This document shows, piece after piece, positions 48,961-59,303 of a DNA stretch of 64,000 nucleotides. The DNA lies in contig NC_059079.1 of the NCBI RefSeq assembly GCF_020497125.1, positions 53,517,114 through 53,581,113 of the forward strand. The letters run 5' to 3'. Each line of letters begins with the position of its first letter. Position 1 is the first letter of the stretch. Source of the stretch: Mauremys mutica. Lineage: Eukaryota > Chordata > Testudines > Geoemydidae. Position numbers and translations under genes: made by a program. The notes under the pieces were generated by a model. That model saw only the letters and a program-made list of their open reading frames with translations. It was not told the origin of the DNA and did not search any database.

Positions 48961-50700
48961 TCCCCCTGCATTTGCCTTAGAGGCCCTTTTTTAGGGAGAC
49001 TTTTAAAAATGTTTATAGGGTCACTTGAGTGCCACAAAATCACTTGGAGCAAAACCTTCAGTGATAACAATAAAAGCAGGACTGAGCCATAAGCAGGAAA
49101 TTCGCCCCAGATGTGTGGTTTCCCCACCACTCTGTGACAGTCAAGGGAGCTGAATGTTTCCATTAGTGATTAGGAACAATGTACTCACCAGGATTGGGTC
49201 TGCACATTCCTGAGCTAGGAGGACATGGATAATCCTAGTACTCCCTCTCAACCTTAGGGGCAGGGAGATCCTGATATGAACCCCTCCTTCCACAAAGGGG
49301 AAAATAAGCTGACTGCCACTCACAACCTGCCAGGGGGCTACGGGGGGGGGAGGGGGAGAGAAAGATTTCCACTGGGCAGTGCAACCCAAAGAATTTCCCC
49401 AGACTTCTACTCAAGTCTGTCTGTCCCCCACCACCACCACACTCCAGCTCTTCTCCATTCATTTACATTTGCAGTGATCTGGAGCAAAAAAAAAATCACA
49501 GTGGCCTACGTCCTCCCAGTGTCTTTGTGGTCTAGCTAGCAAGCCCAACCCACACACTACTCAAGCTTTCTCTCCTACAAGTGGAGAGCGAGGCAGGGAT
49601 TTCCCTACACCCCTCCTAGGTGTAAACCCCCCATGAATTTCCCCAACACCCCCCCTCCCAGTTTTATGAACTAATTACATGCAGTGTTGCCAGTTTAGTG
49701 ATTGTTTGGAAATTTGAATTGAAATTGAAACATTAATACACACTTTAAAGCATATACAGTGTATGATAAAATGTGTATCTATAAAAGTATAATAGATTGG
49801 AAAAGTTTGAACATAGACTAGCTTCTTTATAGAGCTGTTGTTTTTTATGACAATGTCAGTACATTCATTTCGATGATGTTGGCCAACCTAATAATTTCAA
49901 ATTATGATTTGTAAGCAAAGTCTAAATGAGCTCTCCCTGACAGCTAGTGATGAGCTGGGGGAAAAGGCTTCAGGACCAGATTGTATTTACATTCACACCT
50001 AATCTACCTAGGTATCCAGCAAACAGAGCTGTATTGCCCAAGTGATAGATTTTGGCCGGGGTTCGGTTACAAATCACTTGAATGCCCGGGGGGGGGGGAG
50101 GGATGAAATGATGTTATTCTTATTGTAAGAGTAAAGGGCAGTAGGACTGTACTTAGCCTGTGCTGATTGAGGACATCAAGAGAGACGGTGGGGACAGGTG
50201 TTTTGCTTGATGGTCTGCCTGAGTCACAAGTACTATTTGACTTGCCCCTCTGCACTGTTTAAAGAAAGAGCTGATTAGGCTCCATAGATAATCTTTTGTT
50301 TTGATAAGTGACCACTACAGCTGAAATCACTGATAATCAGGTCTAAGTGCTTAGACCTGCTGTGGGACAGTGTTTCTGTGGAAGAGACAGCCCAGTCTGC
50401 ACTAGCAGTGAGGTTCCCCCACTGAGAGCTCAGCTGAAATCACTGAGAACTAGGTGGAACCTCAAGAGACCAACTAGCAGAGGTCACATTGGCAGGTGGC
50501 AGCAGAAGGTGATGGCACAGGGCCATTGGCAACAGAGTGATGGAGTGAACAGTGGCACAACAAACAACAGTGGCCAGAGCGAACAGTGAGCAGCTGGAGG
50601 AACGAGCAAGGTGCCTTCTTGCCCCCCATGTGGGAGGTGAACCCATGTGAAAGCACCTCTGAATGCTGATTCTCCACTGACCAAGGACAACACTGGTGAG
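48961..50700. other. HMCN1 upstream flank, nothing recognised
   Basis: Contains C-rich tracts (49626-49662) and a G run at 50088-50100. CAGTGTTGCCAGTTTAGTG at about 49681-49700 could be the left end of the hAT element further right, but no matching right end was found. Confidence 0.4.
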
Positions 50701-50755
50701 TATTAATGAGGCTGTTAAGAATACTGGAGACACAACAAAGTTCATGTGAACAAAC

Positions 50756-51507
50756 ATGGCTGTGGCATCATACTTTCTGTTTAAGCAAGAGATACCACAC
50801 ACTACAAACTTGAGGACAATGTTAAGTGCATTGTCACTTGTTCATCCTGAAGTTGAACACTGGTTCCGAACAAGACCAGCAAATGCTATCTTTTTGCAAG
50901 AAACTCAACTGACTGGCTAGAAGCATGTGGTGCAACAGTGAAAGACTCAACATTCGAAAAAGTGAAGAACTCTCTCACCACATTCAAAAAAAGTGTGTAC
51001 GTTATCTTGATGTCAGTGATAGGCCAGTAGTTGCATTTCTAGATGTTCAAGTTATAGAAGACACATCAGCTGCATCTGTGACAACCCACATCTTAGAAGA
51101 GTTAAATGCTTGTCAATTGGACCCCAGACAGATGGCTGCTTATGCATTTGATGGAGCTGCAAACTTCTCTGGAAGATATGGGGGAGTACAAGCTTTGCTC
51201 AGAGAAAAGTGTAACCCTAATCTCTCCTATACACACTGCAGAGGCCATCTACTCCAACTAGCACTAGTATGAGTTGCAGACTCTTCAAACGGCATTTAAA
51301 AAGCTATAAATTTAATGTCTTCATTATATTCTTTTGTCAGCAAGAGTCCAGAAAGACTGAATATTTTAGAAAATATAGATGATACACTGGTCCAACCTGG
51401 GAAAACCCTCTGGTTTTCTCATGAGCGATCCTTGGCTGTTGTCTTAAAATTACTCCAGCCATTACTACTGGCTTTGGAAAGTATCTACCAAGATGGGATG
51501 GATCTAA
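50756..51507 (+). pseudogene. hAT-family transposase relic, N-terminal part
   Basis: From ATG 50756 the frame reads MAVASYFLFKQE and continues through HPEVEHWFRTRP until a stop near 50921; a frameshifted continuation gives DWLEACGATVKD. Further on, 51135-51269 encodes DGAANFSGRYGGVQALL and a following HCRGHLLQLAL, the hAT motif with D and the C-x(2)-H-like element. A stop follows at 51270 and the frame resumes to YQDGMDL at the Harbinger insertion site. It continues at 56297. Multiple frameshifts and stops mean it is inactive. Its family is like the ZMYM/SCAND3-type domesticated hAT genes. Confidence 0.8.
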
Positions 51508-51885
51508 GGGTACGTCTACACTACAAGACTATTTCGAATCTACTTAACTCGTATTTGTGGAATCGACCTTATGAAGTCGAATTTGTGTATCCACACTAAA
51601 TACACTAATTCGACTGTCTGAGTCCACAGTAACGGAGCCAGCGTCGACTTTGGAAGCGGTGCACTGTGGGAAGCTATCCCACAGTTCCCGCAGTCCCCGC
51701 TGCCCATTGGAATGCTGGGTAGAGCCCCCAATGCCTGCTGGGGGAAAAAATGTGTCGAGGGTGGTTTTGGGTAACTGTCATCATTCAACCGTCACTCCCG
51801 CCCTCTCTCCTTGAAAGCGCCAGCGGGAAATCTGTTCGCGCCCTTCTCTGGTCGGTTACAGCTCGGACGCCACAGCACTGCGAGC

Positions 51886-53169
51886 ATGGAGCCCGCTGCG
51901 ATCATCGCTGCACTTATGGCCGTTGTCAACTCCTCGCACCTTATCGGCCACCTCTTCCACAGTCAGCTGCTGAGAAATCGGGCGAGGAGGCTCCGTCAGC
52001 GCGGTGAGGACAGGAAGTCACAGAGTGGCGCAGACCTCTCACAAAGCAGGGTACGCCGCGCAGTGGAGATCATGGTGGCAATGGGTCAAGTTCATGGTGT
52101 GGAACGGTGATTCTGGGCCCGGGAAACAAGCACGGACTGGTGGGACCGCATAGTGCCGCAGGTCTGGGATGAATCACAGTGGCTGCGAAACTTCAGGATG
52201 CGTAAGGGCACTTTCCTTGAACTCTGTGACTTGCTGTCCCCTGCCCTGAAGCGCCAGGACACCCGGATGCGAGCAGCCCTGACTGTGCAGAAGCGAGTGG
52301 CCATAGCCCTCTGGAAACTTGCAACGCCAGACAGCTACCGGTCAGTAGCGAACCACTTTGGCGTGGGCAAATCTACCGTAGGGCTTGCTGTGATTCAAGT
52401 AGCCCACGCAATCGTTGAGCAACTGCTCTCAAAGGTAGTGACTCTAGGAAACGTCCAGGTCGTCAGAGATGGCTTCGCTGCGATGGGATTCCCAAACTGC
52501 GGTGGGGCTATAGATGGGACTCACATCCCTATCCTGGGACCAGCCCACCAGGCCAGCCATTACATTAACCGAAAGGGCTACTTTTCTATGGTGCTGCAAG
52601 CACTGGTGGACCATAGGGGACGTTTTACCAACATCTACGTTGGGTGGCCGGGCAAGGTTCATGACACGCGTGTGTTCAGGAACTCTGGTCTGTTTAAACG
52701 CCTCCAGGCAGGTATTTTCTTCCCGGACCACAAAATAACGGTTGGGGATGTGCAGATGCCTACAGTGATCCTCGGGGACCCAGCCTACCCGCTAATGCCC
52801 TGGCTCATGAAGCCCTATACAGGCACCTTGGACAGTGAGAAGGAACTATTCAACTACTGGCTGAGCAAGTGCAGAATGGTGGTGGAGTGTGCTTTCGGAC
52901 GTCTCAAGGGGAGATGGCGGAGCTTACTGACTCGCTCGGACCTCAGCGAAAAAAATATCCCCATTGTTATTGCTGCTTGCTGTGTGCTCCACAATCTCTG
53001 TGAGAGCAAGGGGGAGACCTTTATGGCGGGATGGGAGGTTGAGGCAAATCGCCTGGCTGCTGATTACGCTCAGCCAGACAGCCGTGCCGATAGAAGATCC
53101 CAGCGGGAAGCGCTGTGCATCCGGGAGGCTTTGAAAGCTAGGTTCCTCGGAGAGCAGGGTAACCTATGA
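51886..53169 (+). pseudogene. PIF/Harbinger transposase (HARBI1-like), one nonsense codon
   Basis: A DDE nuclease that cuts and pastes the element, normally guided by the Myb-like partner. The start at 51886 (MEPAAIIAAL) is in the same frame as the long open stretch, and a single TGA at 52108-52110 (codon 75) interrupts it between QVHGVER and FWARETSTDWWD. After that the frame is open for 352 codons to 53169. The core contains a helix-turn-helix-like YRSVANHFGVGKSTV (about residues 151-165), then the DDE motif: D210 in AIDGTHIPI, D298 in ILGDPAYPL and E334 in VECAFGRLKGRW, all present. A truncated product could start at Met 52153. AATAAA follows at 53286-53291. The TGA sits where a homologous remnant at 600-700 has a sense codon, and CGA to TGA by CpG decay is the simple explanation. 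Full activity is unlikely without readthrough or reinitiation. Confidence 0.92.
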
Positions 53170-53999
53170 CTGTCCACTTGATTTACAGAGAAGCTGAACC
53201 TGAGCCTGTTTCAGTGACTGTTGACTTCGATCTGCCGTTACATACCCCGTTCTCCAGGTTTCCCCCCTTCCAACACACGTTTTAAAATAAATTTAATGGA
53301 ACACTGATTATTAACAAAGTTTTCTTTAATTATGAATTCCTGTTCTAGGGTTGAAACATGGACGCAGACTGTGGTGGGTACGGTGTGCACTGATGTACAG
53401 ACCGCTTCTACACGAGAGGAATGACAGGCTCCTGCTCCTACAGCGGTCTCTGGGGGGAGGACAGTTGCAGGTGGGTGTGCAGGAAGGGGTGGGTTTGCAG
53501 AAAGGGGTGAGGGGTGCCGTCTTTGGGATGGAGTTTGGATGCAGGCTCTGGGCTGGGGGTTGGGGCGTAGGAAGGGGTGAGGGGTGTGTGGGAAGGGTGA
53601 GTATGTGTCCGTGGATGAGGGCTCTTGCTGGGGCTCAGGGCATCGGAGAGGCTCGTGGCTAGGGTGGAAGGGCATGGTAAGGGCAGCCTGCCTTGCCATT
53701 TGTGGATGGCAGGCGCTAGGACCCTGGGGCAGCATACACCTCCCAGACTGACCCTGGTGCCTAGTGACTGCAGTCTGTGTGTGTCCTGCTGTTGATCCTG
53801 CCCCCAAGTCTGTACCCTGGTAATGGAGGCTGTCCTATGCAATTAAAAAACCCCTCCCCCCCCCTTCACACAAAGTCTTCTGACAAGAAAAACGTGACGG
53901 GAACAGTGAATAACAACAAACTACTTTTAATACTCAACTACACAGTGGGGGGATGAAACTTGGATTTTGGACTGGGTGATCCAGGAAGGGAAGCACTTC

Positions 54000-54428
54000 T
54001 CAAAATTTATGGCATGAGAGCTGTGTGGTACATGAGCGCTCTGCTGAGGTGCAGTGAGAGTTTTCACGGCCCCTAGCGCCCCTCCTTCTTGTTATTTTGG
54101 GTGAGGGGGGGACAGGACTTTGTGGCGGGGGATGGCGGTTGCAGATACAGTGCAGGGGGGCTCTCTCCTCCTGCCTGCGGTCCTGCAGAACATCTACAAG
54201 GCGCCGGAGCATGTCCGTTTGCTCCCTCATTAGCCCAAGCAGCGTTTGAGTCGCCTGCTGGTCTTCCTGCCGCCACCTGTCCTCCCGTTCGCTGTGTGAG
54301 CGCTGGTGCTGACATAGGGTCTCCCTCCACTGTCTCTGCTCGGCCGCCTCGGCTCTGGAGCAGGCCATCAGTTCCGAGAACATGTCGTCCCTAGTCTTTT
54401 TCTTTCGCTGCCTAATCTGCGCCAGCCT
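54000..54428 (-). CDS. Harbinger Myb-like protein, exon 2 (basic and coiled-coil C-terminal part)
   Basis: On the minus strand the likely acceptor is CTCACAG at about 54435-54429, then LAQIRQRKKKTRDDM. A Glu/Arg/Gln-rich coiled coil follows (EDRWRQEDQQATQTLLGLMREQ) with LRRLVDVLQDRRQEE, and a tail to the stop at 54000-54002. This domain is the usual C-terminal half of the accessory protein. Joining the exon 1 donor (phase 1) to this acceptor as written gives a frame that stops after about five codons, so either another acceptor is used or this copy has a small junction defect. ATTAAA-like polyadenylation sequence lies beyond the stop near 53925 on the minus strand. An ATG at 54381-54383 (MFSELMACSR) could also begin a short product. 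Confidence 0.75.
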   Translation of the reverse strand, partial: RLAQIRQRKKKTRDDMFSELMACSRAEAAEQRQWRETLCQHQRSHSEREDRWRQEDQQATQTLLGLMREQTDMLRRLVDVLQDRRQEERAPLHCICNRHPPPQSPVPPSPKITRRRGARGRENSHCTSAERSCTTQLSCHKF

Positions 54429-55326
54429 CTGTGAGGGGGAAGCCAGGGCAGTTCGTGAAAGAACCGCAGCTGTGTGATGGGAAAAAGGAAGTGATTTCCT
54501 TGAAAAGATACATGTTTGCGAACACTGAACACAGTCTACTCAGTTTCTGTGAACAAGACCATACAGGGCACCTAGTCTCACGAGCTCTCAGGACAAGTTC
54601 GAGATTTCGGAATACGCTTTCATTGGCTGCGGTCTTGCACAGGAGATCGGACAAGCGGGGCGGTACAGCTGAATCCGTGTAGCAGCCAGGCCTGGTAAGC
54701 CCTACACTATAGGCTGCTTAACAGTTAATGGATAGCTGTGCCCTCCCGCTGAAGGCAATCTGGAAAGCATAAAGTCTGACCCTGTTCCAGCCCCTCGCGG
54801 CTGTGCCCGGGAAAGATCACTGTATGCTTTTCCTCTGCGGCCTCCAACACGTGGCTGTTAAACGAAGGTCATTGCTATGCAAAGTAAAAGTCAAGCATTC
54901 ACAATAGTAACAGTACACTAATTGCCCTAATTAGATGCAGCAGTCGCCGAACGAGATTACCCTGAGGCGGGTCACTCGGAGAGAGAGAGAGAGGATGCTG
55001 CTAAAATCCCTGCACAGACCAGGACCGTATGCTGCCATGCTGGTGGAGGCAATGATTCCGCTGTACGTTAGGATGGCCTGGCGCGGAAGAGTGTGCTTCC
55101 ACGGAGCACCAAATAAGGCACCTCTCCCCAGGAACCTCCTGCGGAGGCTTTTCGAGCTCCTCTATGAGAGCTTCGTGGAAGTGTCCCAAGAGGATTTCTG
55201 TTCCATCCCTATATGTGTGGACCTTCTTTTTATATAGTTTTATATGGAAAAGTTTTTATATAGTTTTTATATAGTTTTTATTCCTGTTTTTTAAAAAATA
55301 AATGTTTCCAGGTTTATAGCACTTAC

Positions 55327-55903
55327 CGACTGATCCTTCCCCTGATTCTGAGTCCGGGTTAACGGCCGGGGAGGGTTGGTAGGGGATCTCTGTGAGGGTG
55401 ATGAAGAGATCCTGACTGTCGGGGAAAGCGGTATTGTAAGCGCTGTCACCTGCGTCGTCCTCCACAAACCCTTCCTCATCTTCCCCATCGGCGAACATCG
55501 CCGAGGAACTGCCCGTCGACACTATCCCATCCTCAGAGTCCACGGTCACTGGTGGGGCAGTGGTGGCAGACCCACCTAGAATGGCATGCAGTGCCTCGTA
55601 GAAGCGGCATGTCTGGGGCTGGGCTCCGGAGCGTCCGTTTGCCGCTCTGACTTTTTGGTAGCCTTGTCTCAGGTCCTTGATTTTCACGCGGCACTGCGTT
55701 GTATCCCGGCTGTATCCTCTGAGTGCCATGGCTTTGGAGACCTTCTCGTAGATCTTTGCATTCCGTTTGTTGGAGCGCAGCTCCGAAAGCACAGACTCCT
55801 CGCCCCACACAGCGATCAGATCCAGGACTTCCCGGTCTGTCCATGCTGGGGACCTCTTTCTATTCTGGGATTGCATGGACTCCTCTGCTGGAGAGCTCTG
55901 CAT
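55327..55903 (-). CDS. Harbinger Myb/SANT-like DNA-binding protein, exon 1
   Basis: This is the accessory gene of PIF/Harbinger elements: a trihelix-type Myb/SANT-like DNA-binding protein that helps the transposase reach its termini. From ATG at 55903 the frame reads MQSSPAEESMQ, then a Myb/SANT-like domain at about residues 20-100: SPAWTDREVLDLIAVW, LRSNKRNAKIYEKVSKAM, QCRVKIKDLRQGYQKVR, and CRFYEALHAILGG. An acidic segment (FADGEDEEGFVEDDAGD) and SQDLFITLTEIPYQPSP follow. The exon ends with a strong donor, GTAAGT, at 55326-55321. Upstream in-frame ATGs (55984) are possible but start in sequence unlike the family. Its partner gene faces it across the element. Confidence 0.85.
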
Positions 55904-56296
55904 CGTTGAAGATGCTGCTGAGCTCGCCCCGATGTCCAACCAGGACATCAGATTCAAAGTGCCCAGACAGGAAAAGGAATTCAAATTTTCCCGGGTCGTT
56001 TCCTGTGTGGCTGGTCAGAGAATCCAAGCTTGGACTGCTGTCCAGAGCGTCAACAGAGTGGTGCACTGTGGGATAGCTCCCGGAGCTACTAAGTTCGATT
56101 TGCATCCACACATAGCCTAATTCGAGATAGCCATGTCGAATTTAGCGCTACTCCCCTCGTCGGGGTGGAGTACTGAATTCGAACTAAAGAGCCCTCTAGG
56201 TTGAATTAAACGGCTTCCTGGTGTGGACGGTTGAGCGGTTAATTCGAATTAACGCTGCTAAATTCGATTTAAAGTCCTAGTGTAGACCAGGCCTAA

Positions 56297-57154
56297 GTAG
56301 TGAGGCTGGTGGATTACTTTTGCTACTACGTTCAGAGAAGATGACTGCCGTTCTCTCTCTTGTAAGTCTACTGTTGAAACCACTTGGGTCATTAAACAAT
56401 GCCATCCAGGCATCTACTACAACAGTAGTAGATCTTTGTCCAGCAATAGAAGCTACATTTGTATCAATCAGAGAGCTATCCATTGAAAAAGTACTGGAAG
56501 AAGCAAAGACTTCAGTCCAGAAGTTGACTAATGAAGGTATTTGTATTTAATCCTTAAGTGAAGAGGACAAGAAGTGTTTGTTAAGACAACTGAAAAAGTA
56601 CACAGACTTGATTCTTAAAAATCTACAACACGGACTTCTAGATTCTACTCAACTTCTATGTCGCTTTTATAGATCCCTGTCCTATAAAACACTGACAGTT
56701 GAGTGGAGTGAGGCACTACCAGCAATGGGGCTGCCATGTGCTCAGGATAGAATAGAGAATTTGAACACAGAGTGGAATATCATACAACAAATGAATGAAG
56801 ATTGGACTTCAACTTCTTTTTTATCATCACTAGTGGCTCGACCCGTTCTTTGTGCTATCTTTCATCCCAGGAAACAAGTAGGAATTCATCTCTTGCTACT
56901 CCAAGTCACAACAGCTACAGTTGAGCATTCCTTTGCCTCATTGAATAGAATTGTGTGTTCTAAAAGAAGTTGTCTTCTGCCTGATCGTGTGAATGAACTG
57001 ATGAGCATATCAATTGAAGGAATGGAAGTACCAGACACATGAGAAGCCACCAAAGATGAACGCAATCCATTTAATAAGTTCATTAACAGAGTTGTACAAA
57101 ATTATGACAAGAAACCAGAAGGACGTAGATATAGTGCTTCATACAAGGCTTGAA
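56297..57154 (+). pseudogene. hAT-family transposase relic, C-terminal part
   Basis: Right half of the hAT relic at 50756. Joining it to the left half across one TAA keeps the codon frame (GMDL then SSEAGGLLLL). The frame continues LVSLLLKPLGSLNN, is broken by a stop at 56550, resumes at 56578 (LKKYTDLILKNL), and ends in the hAT dimerisation region: ATVEHSFASLNRIVCSKRS, then LPDRVNELMSISI at about 56935-57020. Another TGA interrupts at 57040, and the relic terminates near 57151. Members of this family dimerise and cut both element ends; this copy is dead. Confidence 0.82.
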
Positions 57155-58059
57155 TAGCCAACTTTAATTTGTGGGATGGTTTTAAAACATGAGTTAAATC
57201 TAATAAAATGGTCATGAAACATTTTTCAGTTTTTACTATGGTGCCATACAGCCCACCTTCACCCTCACGGTCTCACCCCTCATCGGCCCTGACCCCAAAC
57301 ACCCCCCCTAATTTCAATTCCTGGGGAAAACACTTGGAGTGAGGTGTTATTTCTTTAATATTTGGAGACACTCAGATATTAAAAGGCTGGAGGGCTATAA
57401 AAACATCTGGATAGATAAGCTGCTAACAGACAGAAAAGAGCAGCCTATATCACCCTACCACCACCAAAGTGGAAGGAGGGTGACAATCAACACTAAAGTG
57501 GCAGCAGGTATTCTCTATCACTCTCTTCAGTCTGTCCCTCCTCCCTCCAACGGATGAAACACTGGTGGGAAGGGTGGCACATGCCCTGGCCCCAATTTTT
57601 TGCCCCCTTCTTCCCCTCTATTTCTTGTTGAATATCAGTGGTCATTATCTAGCTGGCTAGTTGCTACTCCTGGTCTGTTCCACTGGCACTGTAGCCTCCA
57701 AATGCTTCTGGGGACCTGGCAACTCAACACCCCCAGTAGCTGGACTTCACATTTTCCTCCCCAGGGAACCTTCAAACATGCCAAGATTCTAATCTCTTAA
57801 AGCAGATGCCTGGAGTCCTACCTCACAGAAGCAATCCAAGGAGCCCTAGAAGTGGCAGTTCAGCACCGTGAGCAAACTGAGTGTGAAAGAAGGCAGCATT
57901 CAGGAGAAAATTCCTTAGAAATGGGGGGAGAGTGTGTGTGTGCACGCACACGCACACACACTCACTCTCCTTGGGGACATAGTTAGCAATGCAGAATGGG
58001 GAATAACAACAATATGAACTGTGGTGTCCTGGGAGAAAGGCAGCAGTAAAAGTGGGTAA
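57155..58059. other. Flank right of the hAT relic
   Basis: ATCGGCCCTG at 57281-57290 could be the right end of the hAT element by analogy with CAGGGCC-ended MITEs, but a matching left end and an 8-bp duplication were not found. A GT/CA-rich microsatellite lies at about 57929-57963. Confidence 0.35.
57929..57963. repeat. GT/CA-rich microsatellite
   Basis: Mixed GTGTGTGTG and CACACGCACACACAC tracts. Confidence 0.85.
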
Positions 58060-59029
58060 TAGGGTTGCCTAGCTTTCAACCAGAAAGTCCGGTTACCCAC
58101 AGTAACCAGCCGCTGCCACCACATGGCGGGAAGAGCAGCAGCTGCGGCTGGAGCCTAGGGGAGCTGCTCTCTGCTCAGCTGCTCACAGAGAGAAGTGGCT
58201 GGCTGGTTCCCGACTGGCTCCAGCCTCTCCAGCACAGAGGTAGGTACATGGAGGAGGAGGAATCCTGTCTACCCCCCTCTGCCCCGGTTTCCCTGCTGTC
58301 ACAAAGTGTGGGGGAGTCAGGTCCCTGCACCCCCACTTCCTGCAATTCACCATGACTCTCAGCCAGCCAGTAAAATGGAAGGTTTTTGGACAACAGGAAC
58401 ACAGTCCCAAACAGAGCTTGTAGGTACAACCAGGACCCCTCAGTCAAGTCCTTCTGGGGGGCAGGGAGCTTAGATCCCAGTCCTGGGGTTCCCTCCGTTT
58501 CCCCAGCCAGCTCCAAAAACTGAAACCCCCTCCAGCCATCTCACCCAGCCTCCCTCCGGCTCCTCCTCCAGCCTTTGTCCAGTTTCCCGAGCAAAAGGTG
58601 TCACCTGGCCCCAACCTTCCCTCCTGGGTTCAGGTTACATGCTCAGGTATCGCCCCTCAAGAGAAGTCACACCCTGGTATCCCATCACCAATGCAGATAG
58701 TCCCAACAAAACTCCCCCACAACACTCCCCGGTCAATCCGCCCCACTCCTTACTCTGTCACACCCTGCCCCAGCCCCTTGCTCCAGGGACTGACCCTCAT
58801 CCCTCCACCTTGCCATGCCCTGACTGGGCAGGCAGGCAGGCTCTGCGTCAGCTCCTCCCAGCCCAGCTCTGCAGTTGGCAGGTGAGTCCTGGGACAGGGA
58901 GGCAACGAGCGACAGAGGGAGGGGGAGAGAGGAGCAAGGGGGGCCTGGAGGAAGAGGCAGGGCAGGGCGTCGTGGGAAGGAGCAGGGCAGACTGTCCAGT
59001 TTTCAGCAGTTAGTAAGTTGGCAATCCTA
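58060..59029. mobile_element. hAT-type MITE (TAGGGTTGCC ends) containing a solo LTR
   Basis: Left TAGGGTTGCCTAGCTTTC, right AAGTTGGCAATCCTA, inverted with mismatches. Flanking 8-mers GTGGGTAA and GTGGGTGG match at six of eight. It is split by the LTR at 58297-58762. Confidence 0.7.
58297..58762 (-). repeat. Solo LTR, 466 bp, inside a MITE
   Basis: TGTCACAAAG at the left, CTCTGTCACA at the right, and a perfect 6-bp duplication CCCTGC (58291-58296, 58763-58768). No viral coding sequence is present; it is an old remnant. The minus orientation is inferred from a possible antisense polyadenylation region near 58380-58395. Confidence 0.75.
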
Positions 59030-59248
59030 GTGGGTGGTGGCACATGAGGAAAGGAGTCAGTGAGGAAAAGGGAACCACAGAAGAGGGGTTACTTGGTGAA
59101 TGGGGACAGGGAAAAAGAGAAAGTGATAGAGACTAGTGGGGCAGAGAGGAAGAACAAGACTGAAACAGGATAAATAGCTGGAGGTGGGGCAGAGACAATG
59201 AAAGGGAGAATGAACAGATTGAAAAGAGAAAGATGGGAGGGAAAATAA

Positions 59249-59303
59249 GGCCTGGTCTACACTACAAAGTTAGCTTGACATAAGCCAGCCTGCACACCGA
59301 GGA
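59249..59303 (+). mobile_element. Truncated Harbinger MITE end
   Basis: TAA then GGCCTGGTCTACACTACAAA at 59246-59268, the family left terminus. No right end is found, so it is a truncated copy. Confidence 0.7.

Larger units (their letters stand above)
51508..56293 (+). mobile_element. Nearly complete two-gene PIF/Harbinger transposon, 4786 bp
   Basis: Left terminus GGGTACGTCTACACTA at 51508, right terminus TAGTGTAGACCAGGCC ending at 56293; the ends match at GG and GTCTACACTA. A perfect TAA target duplication flanks it (51505-51507, 56294-56296). It carries a transposase on + (51886-53169) and a Myb/SANT-like gene on - in two exons (55327-55903, 54000-54428), their 3' ends facing each other. 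It sits within the hAT relic. The TIR core and the subterminal GCACTGTGGGAAGCTATCCCA block recur in the other Harbinger copies here. Confidence 0.95.

Noticed and set aside
53238..53842. Minus open frames between the two Harbinger genes
   Set aside because: G-rich + strand gives proline-rich minus frames; they overlap the 3' region of the transposase gene and have no domain.
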